DNA of 64,000 nucleotides from Ursus arctos (lineage: Eukaryota; Chordata; Mammalia; Carnivora; Ursidae). Below the pieces are notes generated by a model. The model made no database searches and was not told the DNA's origin. It worked only from the letters and a program-made list of their open reading frames with translations. Below, piece by piece: positions 25,900-36,959 of this stretch. The DNA lies in assembly GCF_023065955.2 (NCBI RefSeq), contig NC_079873.1, positions 102,276,128 through 102,340,127 of the forward strand. Direction: 5' to 3'. Each line of letters starts with the position of its first letter. The stretch's first letter is position 1. Both the position numbers and the translations under genes were made by a program.

Positions 25900-27070
25900 G
25901 GTGTCAGCATAAATTCAGTGTGAAGGATCTTTAGATCCTTTAGACAGGCTGCAGCCAAGAGCTTGGGGCAAATAATCCTGGTCTTTCTGTTATCTAATTA
26001 ATCAAGCTACTCCCGCTCTGAGCTAACTGTAGTCTTCAACCCAGAATACTAAATATAAGGAGCTACAGACCCTTGATTTAAAGGACCTCCTGCCACACAC
26101 CTAACAGTTGCTCAGCATCTTTGGGATCAACTACTACGCTATATGTTATAGAGCGTAAATAGTCATGTGGCTCTTCTGGATAAGAGTGATTGCAAATATG
26201 GCTCCAAAGTCACATAAAAATGAGTATCGCTGGGTCATAAAGATCTAGAAGTACCTCCCTGCCCTTTCTTAAATCCCATCTTATTCATTTGGTCTAAAAA
26301 TACCAATCTAGGCCTTCACGTATTCCCCTTATCTGAATTAGCATCTTAAATGGCCTTACTTTTTCTCTTCGATCATTTTATTTATATGCCCATCACTCCT
26401 TAGCTTTCTTCCCAGGTCCCACCTGGTACTCTGCTATATCAGGACTCAACATTGCTCTTTACTTTTTTTTCTTTAATCCATCTATTCACTTTCTGACTGC
26501 TCACACATTGAGGAGCTTACATTCATTCATTCAGGCTTTCATCATTTATTGTTTGGTTTATTCATTCACTCATCTACTCTTTGGTTTATATACCCCCACC
26601 TCATTACCAAAAGGATTTCAGGTCACCTAGAAAGAAAATATGTTTCAGGTGGCCTACAATGAAAACATGGAATATAAATTAATGGTAAAATAGAAATAAA
26701 GAAGGGCAAAGGAAAGATAAGAAGATATAGAATAGGAAAAGGCACAAAAGACTAGCCATTATGTTACACAGGGTCTCCATTTTGGCATTGATTTTGGCTC
26801 TGGGTTTCCTGGAAGCCAAAGTGCAAATAAAAACAAAAGTACAAGGAGGCTTTTTAAACCATATGAGGAAATTGCACTAAGAATTCTGTAGCCAGTGAAA
26901 GTGTATGTTCTCGAGGTTACTTAAAGAAACAATTCCAGACTTTACAAATGCCTTTTACGTTGTAACTAAATAAGCAATTAGCCTCCAGGCCTCAGGGGGG
27001 CAATACAGGTCAGGTATTTCAAATTTACATAAAAATTGATAACTGAGATTGTGTTTTTAGCTATCAAGTC
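25900..27070. other. SMARCA1 intron 5 DNA, nothing firmly recognised
   Basis: A weak antisense L2-like stretch (TTCATTCATTCAGGC-type) lies at about 26500-26580. Otherwise this is unique-looking intron sequence without exons. Confidence 0.35.
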
Positions 27071-27075
27071 CTTAC

Positions 27076-27176
27076 CATTTCATCTGCCAAGATACCATTG
27101 ACTCCATTTTCATACAAAGAGATCAACCAGTTCAGCCCTCGAATCTGATAATCTCTCAGTGGTCCTCCTTTCACAT
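27076..27176 (-). CDS. SMARCA1: SMARCA1 exon 5 (residues 177-210), start of ATPase lobe 1
   Basis: The acceptor is TTTCAG and the donor GTAAGG. It encodes [46 protein letters not shown] is the SNF2 Q-motif-like start of the helicase fold, and ILADEM is the first half of Walker A motif I. The intron falls exactly inside motif I, before GLGKT. Confidence 0.96.
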
Positions 27177-27225
27177 CTGAAAAAGAAATCAAGACATCTC
27201 ATACCTTCATTAACACAATCAAGTA

Positions 27226-27390
27226 CTGGGGTGCCTGGGTGGTTCAGTTGGTTAAGCATCTGCCTTCAGCTCAGGTCATGACCCTGGGTTCCTGGGATCA
27301 AGCCCCAGGTATGACTCCCTGCTCAGTGAGGAGTGTGCTTCCCCCTCTTCGTGTTCTTTCAATAATAAATAAAATCTTTAAAAAATACAA

Positions 27391-27425
<35 letters not shown>

Positions 27426-27439
27426 AATCTTTAAAAAAT
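27226..27439 (+). mobile_element. CAN SINE with expanded (AAAT)n tail
   Basis: The SINE head begins GGGGTGCCTGGGTGGTTCAG, and the body is shortened. The tail contains about ten AAAT units and a duplicated AAAATCTTTAAAAAATACAA. The TSD ACAATCAAGTA is at 27215-27225 and 27440-27450. Confidence 0.93.
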
Positions 27440-27503
27440 ACAATCAAGTATAATTTTTCTAAAATCAAAATGGAAAAAAATACCAACATAATGAGATACT
27501 TAC

Positions 27504-27604
27504 ATGAAGGTGACACCTCAAATCTAACACACACATTAGATGTTTTCCGACTCTCTGAGAGTAGCTCTTCATCTTCTTCTTGTTCTGTGCGCCTGTGGCG
27601 GTAG
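27504..27604 (-). CDS. SMARCA1: SMARCA1 exon 4 (residues 143-177)
   Basis: This 101-nt exon has the acceptor TTTCAG and donor GTAAGT. It encodes [20 protein letters not shown] then [14 protein letters not shown] and one base of Y177. It is the acidic linker leading into the SNF2 N-terminal lobe. It is separated from exon 3 by only 315 bp, with no mobile element in the gap. Confidence 0.95.
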
Positions 27605-27919
27605 CTGAAATGGAAAGAAATACCTTTATATTCAACCCAAATACTAAGCTGTAAATTAAGTAACTATACATTGCTAATATCGGTCATGAAAAAAAAATGA
27701 GTTATCTAAGGTCTTGCTTAGAAGTTGGTAGAACCAGCGTACATTTTTATTAATTTCTAGTGAGAAAAAATGGTTTCCTCCAAAACTTATTTACACTGAC
27801 AATAATCTTATTTTTTTAATATAGAATTATACTAAGTGAAGAGGGAATGAGAATACAAGAGGACAGAGAAGTGGGGACAGAAGGAAGAGAGGGGAAAAAG
27901 AAGAGAGATGCCAACATAC

Positions 27920-28086
27920 TCTCCAGCAGAAATTAAGCTCTGCTTGTCATCTTTCCTTATTCGAGGACGTCCCAATTTCATGTTCAGAGGCGATGTTGGA
28001 GATTTCTGTGCTGAAGGTTGAATGAAATGTGCAAAAAGTTCTGTCTGTTTTAATAAAAATTCAAATCTCTTTGCTCGGTCTGCTTT
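27920..28086 (-). CDS. SMARCA1: SMARCA1 exon 3 (residues 88-143)
   Basis: The acceptor is TTAG and the donor GTATGT. The exon encodes [55 protein letters not shown] and two bases of the next codon. This is the ISWI N-terminal region with the basic PRIRKDDKQ patch, which corresponds to the autoinhibitory AutoN area of ISWI proteins (family knowledge). PRIRKDDKQ differs slightly from the remembered human PRIKKDEKQ. Confidence 0.96.
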
Positions 28087-28164
28087 CTAATGTACAAAAC
28101 AAAAGAAAAAGTAATGATTTTCTTTCTTATTTGAAGTTATTTAACGAATACTTATATTGCCCTT

Positions 28165-28350
28165 CTACTTTGTACTATGTTCTAAGCACTTTAAACATAC
28201 TAACTCACTTAATTATCTTAGGAAGCTTATAAGGTAGATACTAATATTATCTCCATTTTATAGATGATGAAAGTGAAGTATGGAGAGGGTAACTAACTTG
28301 CCCAAGTTCCCATAGCCAGTAAGCAGCAGAATTTGAAAATGGCATTTTCA
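28165..28350 (+). repeat. MIR SINE
   Basis: GTTCTAAGCACTTTAAACAT, CTCCATTTTATAGATGATG and AACTTGCCCAAGTTCCCA follow the MIR 3' half. Confidence 0.75.
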
Positions 28351-28712
28351 GATAGTTTGAATAGAAGCCAAGTGATCTAACAGCAGTAAATGCCCCAATT
28401 AAGAAGTACCCCTGCTTAAAGAGTCAGGGCCAAAAAGCAAATCCTCTTTCCAAAACATAATGATTTTCTTTTCCTAGTGAACAAAATAAAGCAGCATAAT
28501 GTACAATATATCCTAAATACATCCTAGAAATGTAAGTTATTAGCTATGATATACATATACCATAAACTGAATTAAGAATTTTCAAGTTGCATCTAGGAAT
28601 AATTAACATCTTAGAATACAGTGTCATCTTGTCTCAAAATATTGTGAATGCATGGTATGATAATGTAATAAGTATTTCTCTCTTCAATTACAATGATCTG
28701 GAAAATTGCACT

Positions 28713-29100
28713 TTTTTAAAGATTTTATTTATTTGAGAGAGAGAGAGAAAGTAAGTGCAATGGGGCGCCTGGGTGGCACAGCAGTTAAGCGTCTGCCTTC
28801 GGCTCAGGGTGTGATCCCAGCATTATGGGATCGAGCCCCACATCAGGCTCCTCTGCTATGAGCCTGCTTCTTCCTCTCCCACTTCCCCTGCTTGTGTTCC
28901 CTCTCTCGCTGGCTGTCTCTATCTCTGTCAAATAAATAAATAAATAATCTTTAAAAAAAAAAAAAAGAAAGTAAGTGCAAGAGTGGGAAGAGGGGCAGAG
29001 GGACGAGCAGACTCCCCGCCAAGCGCAGAGCCCGATGTGGGGCTCAATCCCAGTGCCCCGAGATCATGACCTGAACCAAAGTCAGACACTTAACTGACTG
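28713..29100 (-). mobile_element. CAN SINE (minus) with another CAN SINE (plus) inserted inside
   Basis: A minus-strand SINE (28713-28760 and 28981-29100) is split by a plus-strand SINE of the CACAGCAGTTAAGCGTCTGCC kind (28761-28965). The inner copy is bounded by perfect 15-bp AGAAAGTAAGTGCAA repeats at 28746-28760 and 28966-28980. Confidence 0.95.
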
Positions 29101-29202
29101 AAAATTGCACTTTATGATAATAATATAAAAAGTTTGTCTCCAAAGTGAGCAGGATTTGGAGGAAAAATATATACACACACATAAGTAAAACAGTTAATAT
29201 AG

Positions 29203-29392
29203 GGGCGCTTGGGTGGCTCAGTCGTTAAGCATCTGCCTTCGGCCCAGGGCATGATCCCACAATCCTGGGATTGAGCCCTGCATCGGGCTCCCTGCTCCGC
29301 TGAGAAGCCTGCTTCTTCCTCTCCCACTCCCCCTGCTTGTGTTCCCTCTCTCACTGGCTGTCTCTCTCTGTCAAATAAAGAAATTTTAAAAA
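29203..29392 (+). mobile_element. CAN SINE
   Basis: The head is GGGGCGCTTGGGTGGCTCAG, followed by a full body and a short A-rich tail. TAATATA words flank it. Confidence 0.93.
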
Positions 29393-30314
29393 ATAATTAA
29401 TATATATTAACTATTAAAAATTGGTATGTATAATTCCTCAATAAATTATAAAAGGGCATATAACTTGTACCACATTAATGAAATAAAACTTCACTAAAAA
29501 TCTTAGAAGATCAAAAGATATATATGTCATTCTAGATAAAGACAAAAATATAAATGATTTTTTAATTCCCAATCACTTTTGACCATAGGGTAGAGAATAT
29601 TTGATTGCTAATGAAGGCTGCATAATTAATAACACCAGAAACATACAAGAGTTCATTAACATAAACACAAGAATTAGACAAATATATTCAGACCAGAGGT
29701 TGGAAGGAGGCCAAAACTTTTTCATTTTATGTTATCCTCACTGGAATGTTGTTTTTAGAGTTGTTAAAACATTAACTGTCTGCGTTAGATGTGACCTTAG
29801 ACATTTAGGCATGGAGTTTGGTAAAATCACTATGAACAGCCAAAAAATATACTTCATCACTACTTATTTTTATAATATTACTGCAAAAAAAACCCTTCAA
29901 CAAAAAAGTTCAGTTCCAGCTACCTGTTAATTTCTCTTTTGAATTAACCAAATTCACTGGTTTTGAAAGATCCCAGGGCATAGAAGTCTAGTTAAAATGA
30001 AAGCTAAAATACGATTTTAGTGAATAAAAATTAAATTAAATATATGGCAAAGCAATAGTAGGTGGGCATAACTGAAATTATACTGCTTAAATATGTTATA
30101 TTTTCAGGTACCAGATAAATGTCCTTTCCTCCAGAAAATGTATTACTATATTACATGTTTTACAATGTGTAACTTTCATTAATATATCCAAAGCAAGAAG
30201 AAAAGAAGAAAAAAATATCAGTCTGGCTTTGTGATTTGCTTTCTTTCAGCCACAATGATGGTGCCACTAATACTTTCACTTAGTGCATACGATATTTTTA
30301 GCATAAAACATCTT

Positions 30315-30960
30315 ATGATGGAGGCAGCAGGGTGGCTCAGACAGTTGAGCATCTGACTCTTGGTTTTGTCTGACTCCTGGTTTTGGCTTGGGTTGTGATC
30401 TTGGGGTCCTGGAATCCAGCCCCTGAATCTAGACTCTGGGCTCTGCACTCAGCAGGGAAGTCTGCTTGAGGATTCTCTCTCTTCCTCTCCCTCTACCCTT
30501 CCCCCGGCTTGCTTGTGCGCTTTGTTCTCTCTCTCTCAAATAAAAGGATAAATCTTAAAAAAAAATCTGGGGCGCCTGGGTGGCTCAGTCAGTTAAGTGT
30601 CCAACTTGTGATTTCAGCTCAGGTCATGATCTCAGGGTCCTGGGATGGAACCCCACATGGGGCTCTGGGCTCAGCAGGGAGTCTGCTTGAGGATTCTCTC
30701 CTTCTCCCTCTTCCCCTCCCCACCCTCTCAAATAAATACATAAATCTTTAAAAAAATATATCTTAGGGGCAGCCGTGTGTAGCTCAGTCAGTTAAGCGGC
30801 TGCATTTGGCTCAGGTCATGATCCCAGGGTCCTGGGATGGAGCCCAGGTTGGGCTCCCCGCTCAGTGGGGAGTCTGCTTCTCCCTCACCCTCCTCCTCCT
30901 CCCCCCATCACACTCTCTCTCATACTCTCTCTCAAATAAATAAACTCTTTTAAAAAAATC
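30315..30960 (+). mobile_element. Array of three CAN SINEs, same orientation
   Basis: Three copies lie head to tail at about 30315-30566, 30567-30765 and 30767-30960. Each begins at the previous A-rich tail. The first contains a partial internal duplication around TCTGACTCTTGGTTTTG and TCTGACTCCTGGTTTTG. Confidence 0.93.
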
Positions 30961-31098
30961 TTATTATGGGATAAAGAGCACTGAACAAAAGTGAAGAGAT
31001 GTGACTTCTGTTTCCAACTATTCCATATAGTTTCTCTGATCCTTATTTTCTCATCTGAAAACAAAGAGATTCATTTATTCAACAAAAATCTATTGTGA

Positions 31099-31305
31099 TG
31101 GGGCTGCCTGGGTGGCTCAGTCAGTTGAGCATCTGACTTTGGCTCAGGTCATGATCTCTGGGTCCTGGGATCAAGCCTCAAGCCCCAAGCCCCGCATTAG
31201 TCTCCCCACTCAGCAGGGAGTATGCTTGTCCCTCTCCCTCTCCCTCTGCCCCCCTCCCTGGCTTGTGCTCAGTCTCTCTCAAATAAAAAAATAAAGTATT
31301 TTTAA
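31099..31305 (+). mobile_element. CAN SINE
   Basis: The head is GGGGCTGCCTGGGTGGCTCA, with an A-rich tail. Near-identical flanks (TCTATTGTGAT and TCTATTATGAT) are the TSD. It is the last SINE before the SINE-free promoter zone. Confidence 0.93.
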
Positions 31306-31518
31306 AAATTCTATTATGATTGATTATATATTAAATTACTTTCCAATTCTAAAATCTATGATCCTATATTCATTATACATACACATGTATTCTTTCAATC
31401 TTTCACATCACCTCTGTAAAAATGAACTATGGTGAAACTAATGTAAGAGTATCAACTATACTTCAATAAGAAAAAAATCAACTACAGTATTCACTATCCT
31501 ACCCAAGTATATATTTAC

Positions 31519-31605
31519 CATTTTCTCTTCATATTCTGGGTCCATTTCCTTTTCAGATTTAGAAGGTTTAGCAGCAAGTTTGACTTGAAACGAAGAAACA
31601 TTTTT
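31519..31605 (-). CDS. SMARCA1: SMARCA1 exon 2 (residues 59-87)
   Basis: This 87-nt exon has the acceptor CTAG and donor GTAAAT. It encodes 29 residues, KNVSSFQVKLAAKPSKSEKE followed by MDPEYEEKM, joining exon 1 in phase 0. Human SNF2L has nearly the same peptide (LKLAAKAPKSEKE at the variable part). It belongs to the low-complexity basic N-terminal region ahead of the ATPase core. Confidence 0.95.
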
Positions 31606-34600
31606 CTAGAATTTCAAAAAAATAAGCCATCAAATTACAAAGTAAAATCTTAAAAGTGGCAATTAAATACTAAATAAATAAATGAACATAGGCCACTCAT
31701 AGACCAATGATGAGAGCATGTCATGAAGCAGGGCTTATAATTAATCCAGTTCTGTGCACCTGTGGTCCAATGACAAAATCTGAACTGTTAAAGCCAGAGA
31801 AATAACATTAATTAAAATAAACACCAAAAGGTGAAACATTGAGCCTTTTCACCTAATTTTTAATTTAAAGCATAAAAAAGCATATAACCATTGTATAGAA
31901 GATTTAAAATCTAGAATATGCTAATATTATCAACCACAAACCAAAAAATTCAAGGAAAGTAAATATTAATTCTCAGAAACACTTCTTTATGTAATGGAAA
32001 CAAGCCAGACCTTCAGAAGAAGACTGTGGTTTCTGTTCCTGAAAAGACACTTTTTATTGTTTTCATATTCTAATCAGAACATTTAAACTTTAATGTAATG
32101 CAATATGTTCATTTCTATTTAAGTAATAAAACAGTACAGTTTCAAACTTTTGATTTATGTTAATTTTCTCCAACTGGAAAGAAAAGTATTTTAAACCATA
32201 TTACATAAACATTTTGTAGAAGCAGTTTCTCAAGGCTATCAACTATTAACCACTGATATTTAAAAAGTTGTGATTTAGTGAAAACTGGCATAAATCAGCT
32301 TCTTAAAAATACTGAAATTATCTGGAGGGTTATTTCTTGCATGCCATCCTTTGTAAAGATAAGCTTGTATTTGTAAATATAAACAGGTATATAAAATACA
32401 CCTCCTTCCCTGTAAGAAATGGAGAAATAAAATAATAAAAACACAAATCTACCCCATAGTACCAGAGCCAAGAGTATTTCAGTTTTAACACCGACTTTGC
32501 ACAAGTCAAAATACAATTCTGTTTGTGAAAACTAAAGAAATTATGTCCATTTTATCATGGCTTTGTCAACCAGTTCCTGAAAACTTAGGTCCTAAATCAA
32601 CAACAGAATGTAATCTTAAACATAAGAAAGACATGACTCCAATCGTTAATGAGTATGTCTTCCAGCATTTACTGAAATTTCTATTTTGAGAAAATCCAAA
32701 CAAAGATTATGGAATTTGACCCTTGTTAGGGTTCTACTTTGAATCACTGATCAGATACCTTTCAGTTAGTTATTCTTAACCCAAATAATAGCCATCTTGA
32801 TTTAAACACCTCATATGTATACATCGTCTATGTAGGATGTTTTGAATGTAATCCTAGATGGGCAAGAATAGAAAACTGCTAAAATTCCCTCAATCCCACA
32901 CTTTCAAACTTTCACATATACTATAAATCCGATTTAATTTTCAAAGCAATAAGTAAAGGAAAACTGGGTAAAAAAAAAATCACACCTTTATTATTACTTG
33001 AAAAGCTCTATGAAGTCTAGTTTTCAACTTTCAGAGCAGTCAAAATTACTTCCCCTCATCTACACAAGTATATATCTAATAATGTGGGACATAGATTTGA
33101 CTTATAGAAAAATTAAAGCTTTAATTAGAAAAAATTTCACGCAATATTCTTGCCTACCTTGTGGTAGAATACCATAAAATTTAATTATATGCTGATTAAA
33201 ATTCCTAATCTTGAGCAGTGCTATCAAAAGCTGTGGGTAATTACTTAATTGGCACTATCTTCCACAACAAATTTTAAAATACCTACCTTCTAAACCTTCT
33301 CCTTTGTGTATTTTCAAAAATACACTTCTCACACAAGAAAAGATAAAAAGTGACTAAGATATTCTAATGAATTTCTTATGGATTTTATCATCTGGTAGTT
33401 TAGGTGCCATGAGAATATAACACAAAGTCATCAAGATGCCCTGTCTTAAAGACCATGACCTTTTTCTTGATGTTTTCATTACCAAAAACACCAACTCCAA
33501 CATCCAGTGTTAGGTTATCACTTAAACCAAATAAGTTCAAGAACCAGAAGGTAAGCAAAAATTCCTCTCTATAGCTGAATGTCACAAGTCAATCTACTAA
33601 ATCTCATCTATTTTATGCATCACAAAATGCTCTTCTTCAGAGCCACTTTCTTTTATTTGACATACAATTCTAGCAAGTTTGATAATCTGGCTTGCCATAC
33701 TACAGAGAATAAAAGCAGCAGCAAATGACATGGGAAAGACTACTAGAAGAAGGCACAATGTAAACAGCAAGAAGTGATGGCAGAAGCCCAGGACTAAAAC
33801 ATGAGTTTCACCACAGTAACATCCGTTTTTCTTACTATTCAGGTGTAATTATTTCCGTCTGCCTGATACATCACTTGTACTTTGGGTTTTTTTGTATTTT
33901 TTACAGTTATTTTAAGTGGTTTTATGGTTTTTGTAACATCTATGTCCTTTATTATAAATTCTTTCTGATGAAAGTAGATGAAGTGTTTAAAAATGATAGC
34001 TAACAGCCTGACAATTGAAGGAGGAGAGATAAAAATCATTTAAAAAAATCAACACCATACTGGAAATGTCTGGGAAGTGGTTACTTAATTGAGGGGAAAC
34101 AGCCTCCTGCATCTCAAATGCCTTTGTATCACTTCCAGAGCACAATAACTAATGAAGGCGAGGAACAGGTTAATCTGTACTTTCAGTACATCACTTAGGG
34201 AGTCAAGGGAGTGAGCAATCTATTTAGATTTTTGAGGATGTGTGCCAAATTACTTTATTTGAAGGAATGATACAAACGAAAGAACTTAAGTAGATGTTTT
34301 GGAACTCTTTAGATTTTTCAGGAAAAATAAAAAAGAGGTACTGACTAGAGTAATAAACTTCAGGTATTCAGAAAGTTCCTGCCATGCAACACCTCATTTC
34401 CCTATGCTGAGCAGACAAATGAGGTATTATCAGGGCCATTTCTGATGAGGTTACAAAATTCATGAATAGATATGTATCAATTACGTGTTTGTTACATAGG
34501 TTTTTTATTGATTCCCAATTCAAAAAATTTACATAATCTGGAAATTCAGCAATCTTTACTGCCATACAAAAGGCAGTTTAACCCTTTCATTTGCCCAGTC

Positions 34601-35270
34601 TAGGGAAAAAGGCACCTAGACTCATCTCTGAATTCCCCAATATTTGATTTTCTATTAATACCGGCTATTTGACCCATCTTTACAATATTGTCTTACTGAT
34701 CCAAGCACTGCATAGATGTTAAAAAGTGCACGTTTTCTATGGTTTTCACTTAGCACAACAATTGTCTTTCTGTTTAGTCAACCTTGTAACAGTAAAATAC
34801 GTCACTTAAACAACTGCTGCATTTAAAATTACTCTAATTCCTGGCAAAAGGTGTTAATATCCCTCAAAAGCTTTTCATTTGGTCGTATCGTATCAGATAA
34901 TGATTCAGACAAAGCCACTTGAGATCTCTAAAGCATAATTTTAATTACCTACCGTTTTTTTAATTGTGATATGTCTACTCGTAAACGGAAAAAAATCCAC
35001 CCATAAACGATCCATTCTACGATTTTATTATACATCAACAATCCTTGTGTCCCACCCTATTTTTTATTTCAAATTTTAAACGTGTTTCACAGTTTCATTT
35101 GCATGTCTTGGTCCATATGAGATATGCCTTACGGAGATAATACATATTTTCTGGATTTGGATTTAATAAGGTGCCTGAGCAGTCCCCTTACGTATGTTAG
35201 CAGCGGCTCATCCTAGCGACGCTGGGTTAAAGAAAAATAAAAAATAAAATTAAAAAAAAAAAAACCCTGC
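31606..35270. other. SMARCA1 intron 1, repeat-poor
   Basis: Nearly 3.7 kb has no SINE, L1, MIR or LTR that I can recognise. It is AT-rich with no exon-like open segment bounded by splice sites. Confidence 0.6.
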
Positions 35271-35285
35271 GTGTGTCCAGGAGCC

Positions 35286-35302
35286 AGCAGCGCCCACTAG
35301 GA
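35286..35302 (-). promoter_or_regulatory. CTCF-like motif in SMARCA1 intron 1
   Basis: The plus strand reads AGCAGCGCCCACTAGGA, close to the reverse complement of the CTCF consensus (CAGCGCCCCCTAGTGG). This puts a motif on the minus strand with one or two mismatches. Confidence 0.35.
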
Positions 35303-36114
35303 GAGGGAGGCGGAAGCCTGAAAGGCTTGGGGCCGGATTGGGGGACCATTTGGGTGGCCCTGGAGTGAAACACTATACCGTCGGGGGCGGGGCAGGAGAG
35401 GGTGAGGGTGCACACGTTGGAAATTTTCCTAAGCCAGCGTCCACAATTCCTCAGTTTGGGGTTTGGATTGCGGAGAGGGGGGCGGGTAGGACTCGGAGAG
35501 CTCATTTTCTCGGGGTGACACCCCCGCTTCAGCAGGCGGGGACCAAACGAACAAGGGATGATTTTTTTGCTGCCACCTAAAAGGCCGACATTGCCATTCA
35601 AAAAAACAAGTCTCTCCTATCGTCCTCCGCCTCCCAACCACCAGCACCTTAAAATTCAAATTAAAAAAATAAGCCCCAGCAGAACCCCTTTTGCGCGGGT
35701 GTGGGATTGAAGGGCCCAGATTTCCCAGGCAGAGGCCGACGGGAAAGGGGGGGAGAGGGAGCGAGCGAGAGGAGAGGGAGAGGCGGAGGCTTTTTCCTGC
35801 ACAGCCCCATCCCCCACCCTGTTACCCCAGTTCCGGGAAGGTGAATGGGGCCGGGGGCTGTCGAGGGGCGCCAAAGCCCCCAAGTCCCGGGATAACGGGC
35901 ACCCTCCACCCGCGCCGCGCCCGCGCCCAGCCCCGCCCCCGCCCTCCAGGCGGCAAGGAGGAAAGGGGGAGGGGAGCGAATGCTAGACTGTTCCGCCGCC
36001 CCCCACCCGCAGCGCGCCCTCGGCCCCCATCCCCGAGGATCTCTGCCGGTACCTGTCGGCGCCGAAAGGTCAGGGCTTGGGCCCCTCGGAGGGGCCCGTC
36101 TCAGGATTTGTTCA

Positions 36115-36115
36115 C

Positions 36116-36148
<33 letters not shown>

Positions 36149-36157
36149 ACACACACC
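36115..36157 (-). repeat. (TG)n/(AC)n microsatellite at the SMARCA1 exon 1 donor
   Basis: An (AC)n run with one AT interruption on the plus strand reads as (TG)n on the transcript strand. It begins about 15 nt after the exon 1 donor, following GTAAATAGGAAGGGGG. Confidence 0.95.
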
Positions 36158-36171
36158 CCCTTCCTATTTAC

Positions 36172-36345
36172 CTCCTTCTTCTTCTCGCCCTTCTCCGTGG
36201 CCACTGTGGCTTCGGTGGCCGCGGCGGCCGCTCCCTCCTCCTTAGAGGTGGATGGCCCCGGCTGCTCGTCCTCTATGACCACGATTGTGGCGGTCGCATT
36301 AGCGGCTGCCACCGTGGCTGCCACTGCAGCGGAGTCCGGCTCCAT
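36172..36345 (-). CDS. SMARCA1: SMARCA1 exon 1 (start codon, residues 1-58)
   Basis: The start ATG is at 36345-36343 in a strong context (GCC ATG G). The exon encodes 58 residues: an alanine-rich acidic N-terminus beginning MEPDSAAVAATVAAANATAT and ending EKGEKKKE. It is followed by the donor GTAAAT at 36171-36166. It matches the remembered human SNF2L start (MEQDTAAVAATVAAADATAT) with a few substitutions. The exon sits in a CpG island, and a (TG)n tract follows 10-15 nt into the intron on the transcript strand. Confidence 0.97.
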
Positions 36346-36486
36346 GGCGTTGGAGCGGGAACGAGAAGGGGGACGAGGAAGGGGACGAGGGCTCCTGGGC
36401 GGCGGCAGTGGCTGCACTGGAAAGAGCTAGATGGAGCAGGGGTGGGGAATCACTCCTCTTCCAACCCCTTCGCTCAGCCCCCCCTT

Positions 36487-36537
36487 CTTTAAATAACCCT
36501 CAACCCTGCCCCACTTCCGTCCACCCACCCTACGTCA
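36487..36537 (-). promoter_or_regulatory. Candidate SMARCA1 core promoter: TATA-like box and CRE-like site
   Basis: On the minus strand, TTATTTAAAG (36496-36487) lies about 145 bp upstream of the start codon. It is the only TATA-like word near it in an otherwise GC-rich island. About 40 bp further upstream is TGACGTAG (36537-36530), close to the CRE/ATF consensus TGACGTCA. The TSS is not shown by sequence, so this is a positional guess. Confidence 0.35.
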
Positions 36538-36959
36538 TGGCCTCCCCCCGTCACCCTCCCCCCTTCCTCCACCCCCCCTCAACGATCGCGAGACTCCCCC
36601 TCCCCACCCAGAGCCCGGGCCGGCCCCGCACGACCAACTGTTGCCTGAGTGTGGGGCGCGGACTGGGGTGGAGGCGGGAACCCACAAGCCCGCGGCTCCC
36701 TAAAAATCTCCTTTCCCACACGCCCCCGACAGTCAGCCTGAGCTCCCCTCGCAGATGTGTGCATAAGGAATCCTCTTTCCCTTAAATCTGCTCTTTGTAC
36801 CTCGGGGCGCTCTCCCCTCCTTGCACAAAGAACTTTTCCTCTGCTTGTAACTGCACTGCAAAAGGTCTTTCTCACCATTTGCAAAGCCCAGAACCCCTCT
36901 GGGGACTGCCCTTTCCCAGGTCTCGAAAAGGGGATTGGTAGTGCTATTGCCACCTTTGT

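Noticed and set aside
27370..27425. Regular AAAT units resembling a repeat array or CRISPR
   Set aside because: A simple (AAAT)n SINE tail in a mammalian intron, with no spacers.
29601..29930. 109-codon plus-strand ORF in SMARCA1 intron 2
   Set aside because: No domain, no promoter or splice context, AT-rich composition; consistent with chance.
35227..36492. Several long overlapping ORFs (up to 184 codons) on both strands around 35.2-36.5 kb
   Set aside because: They lie in a CpG island where stop codons are rare, have proline/arginine low-complexity products, and overlap SMARCA1 exon 1 in other frames. Only the minus-strand frame starting at 36345 is supported.
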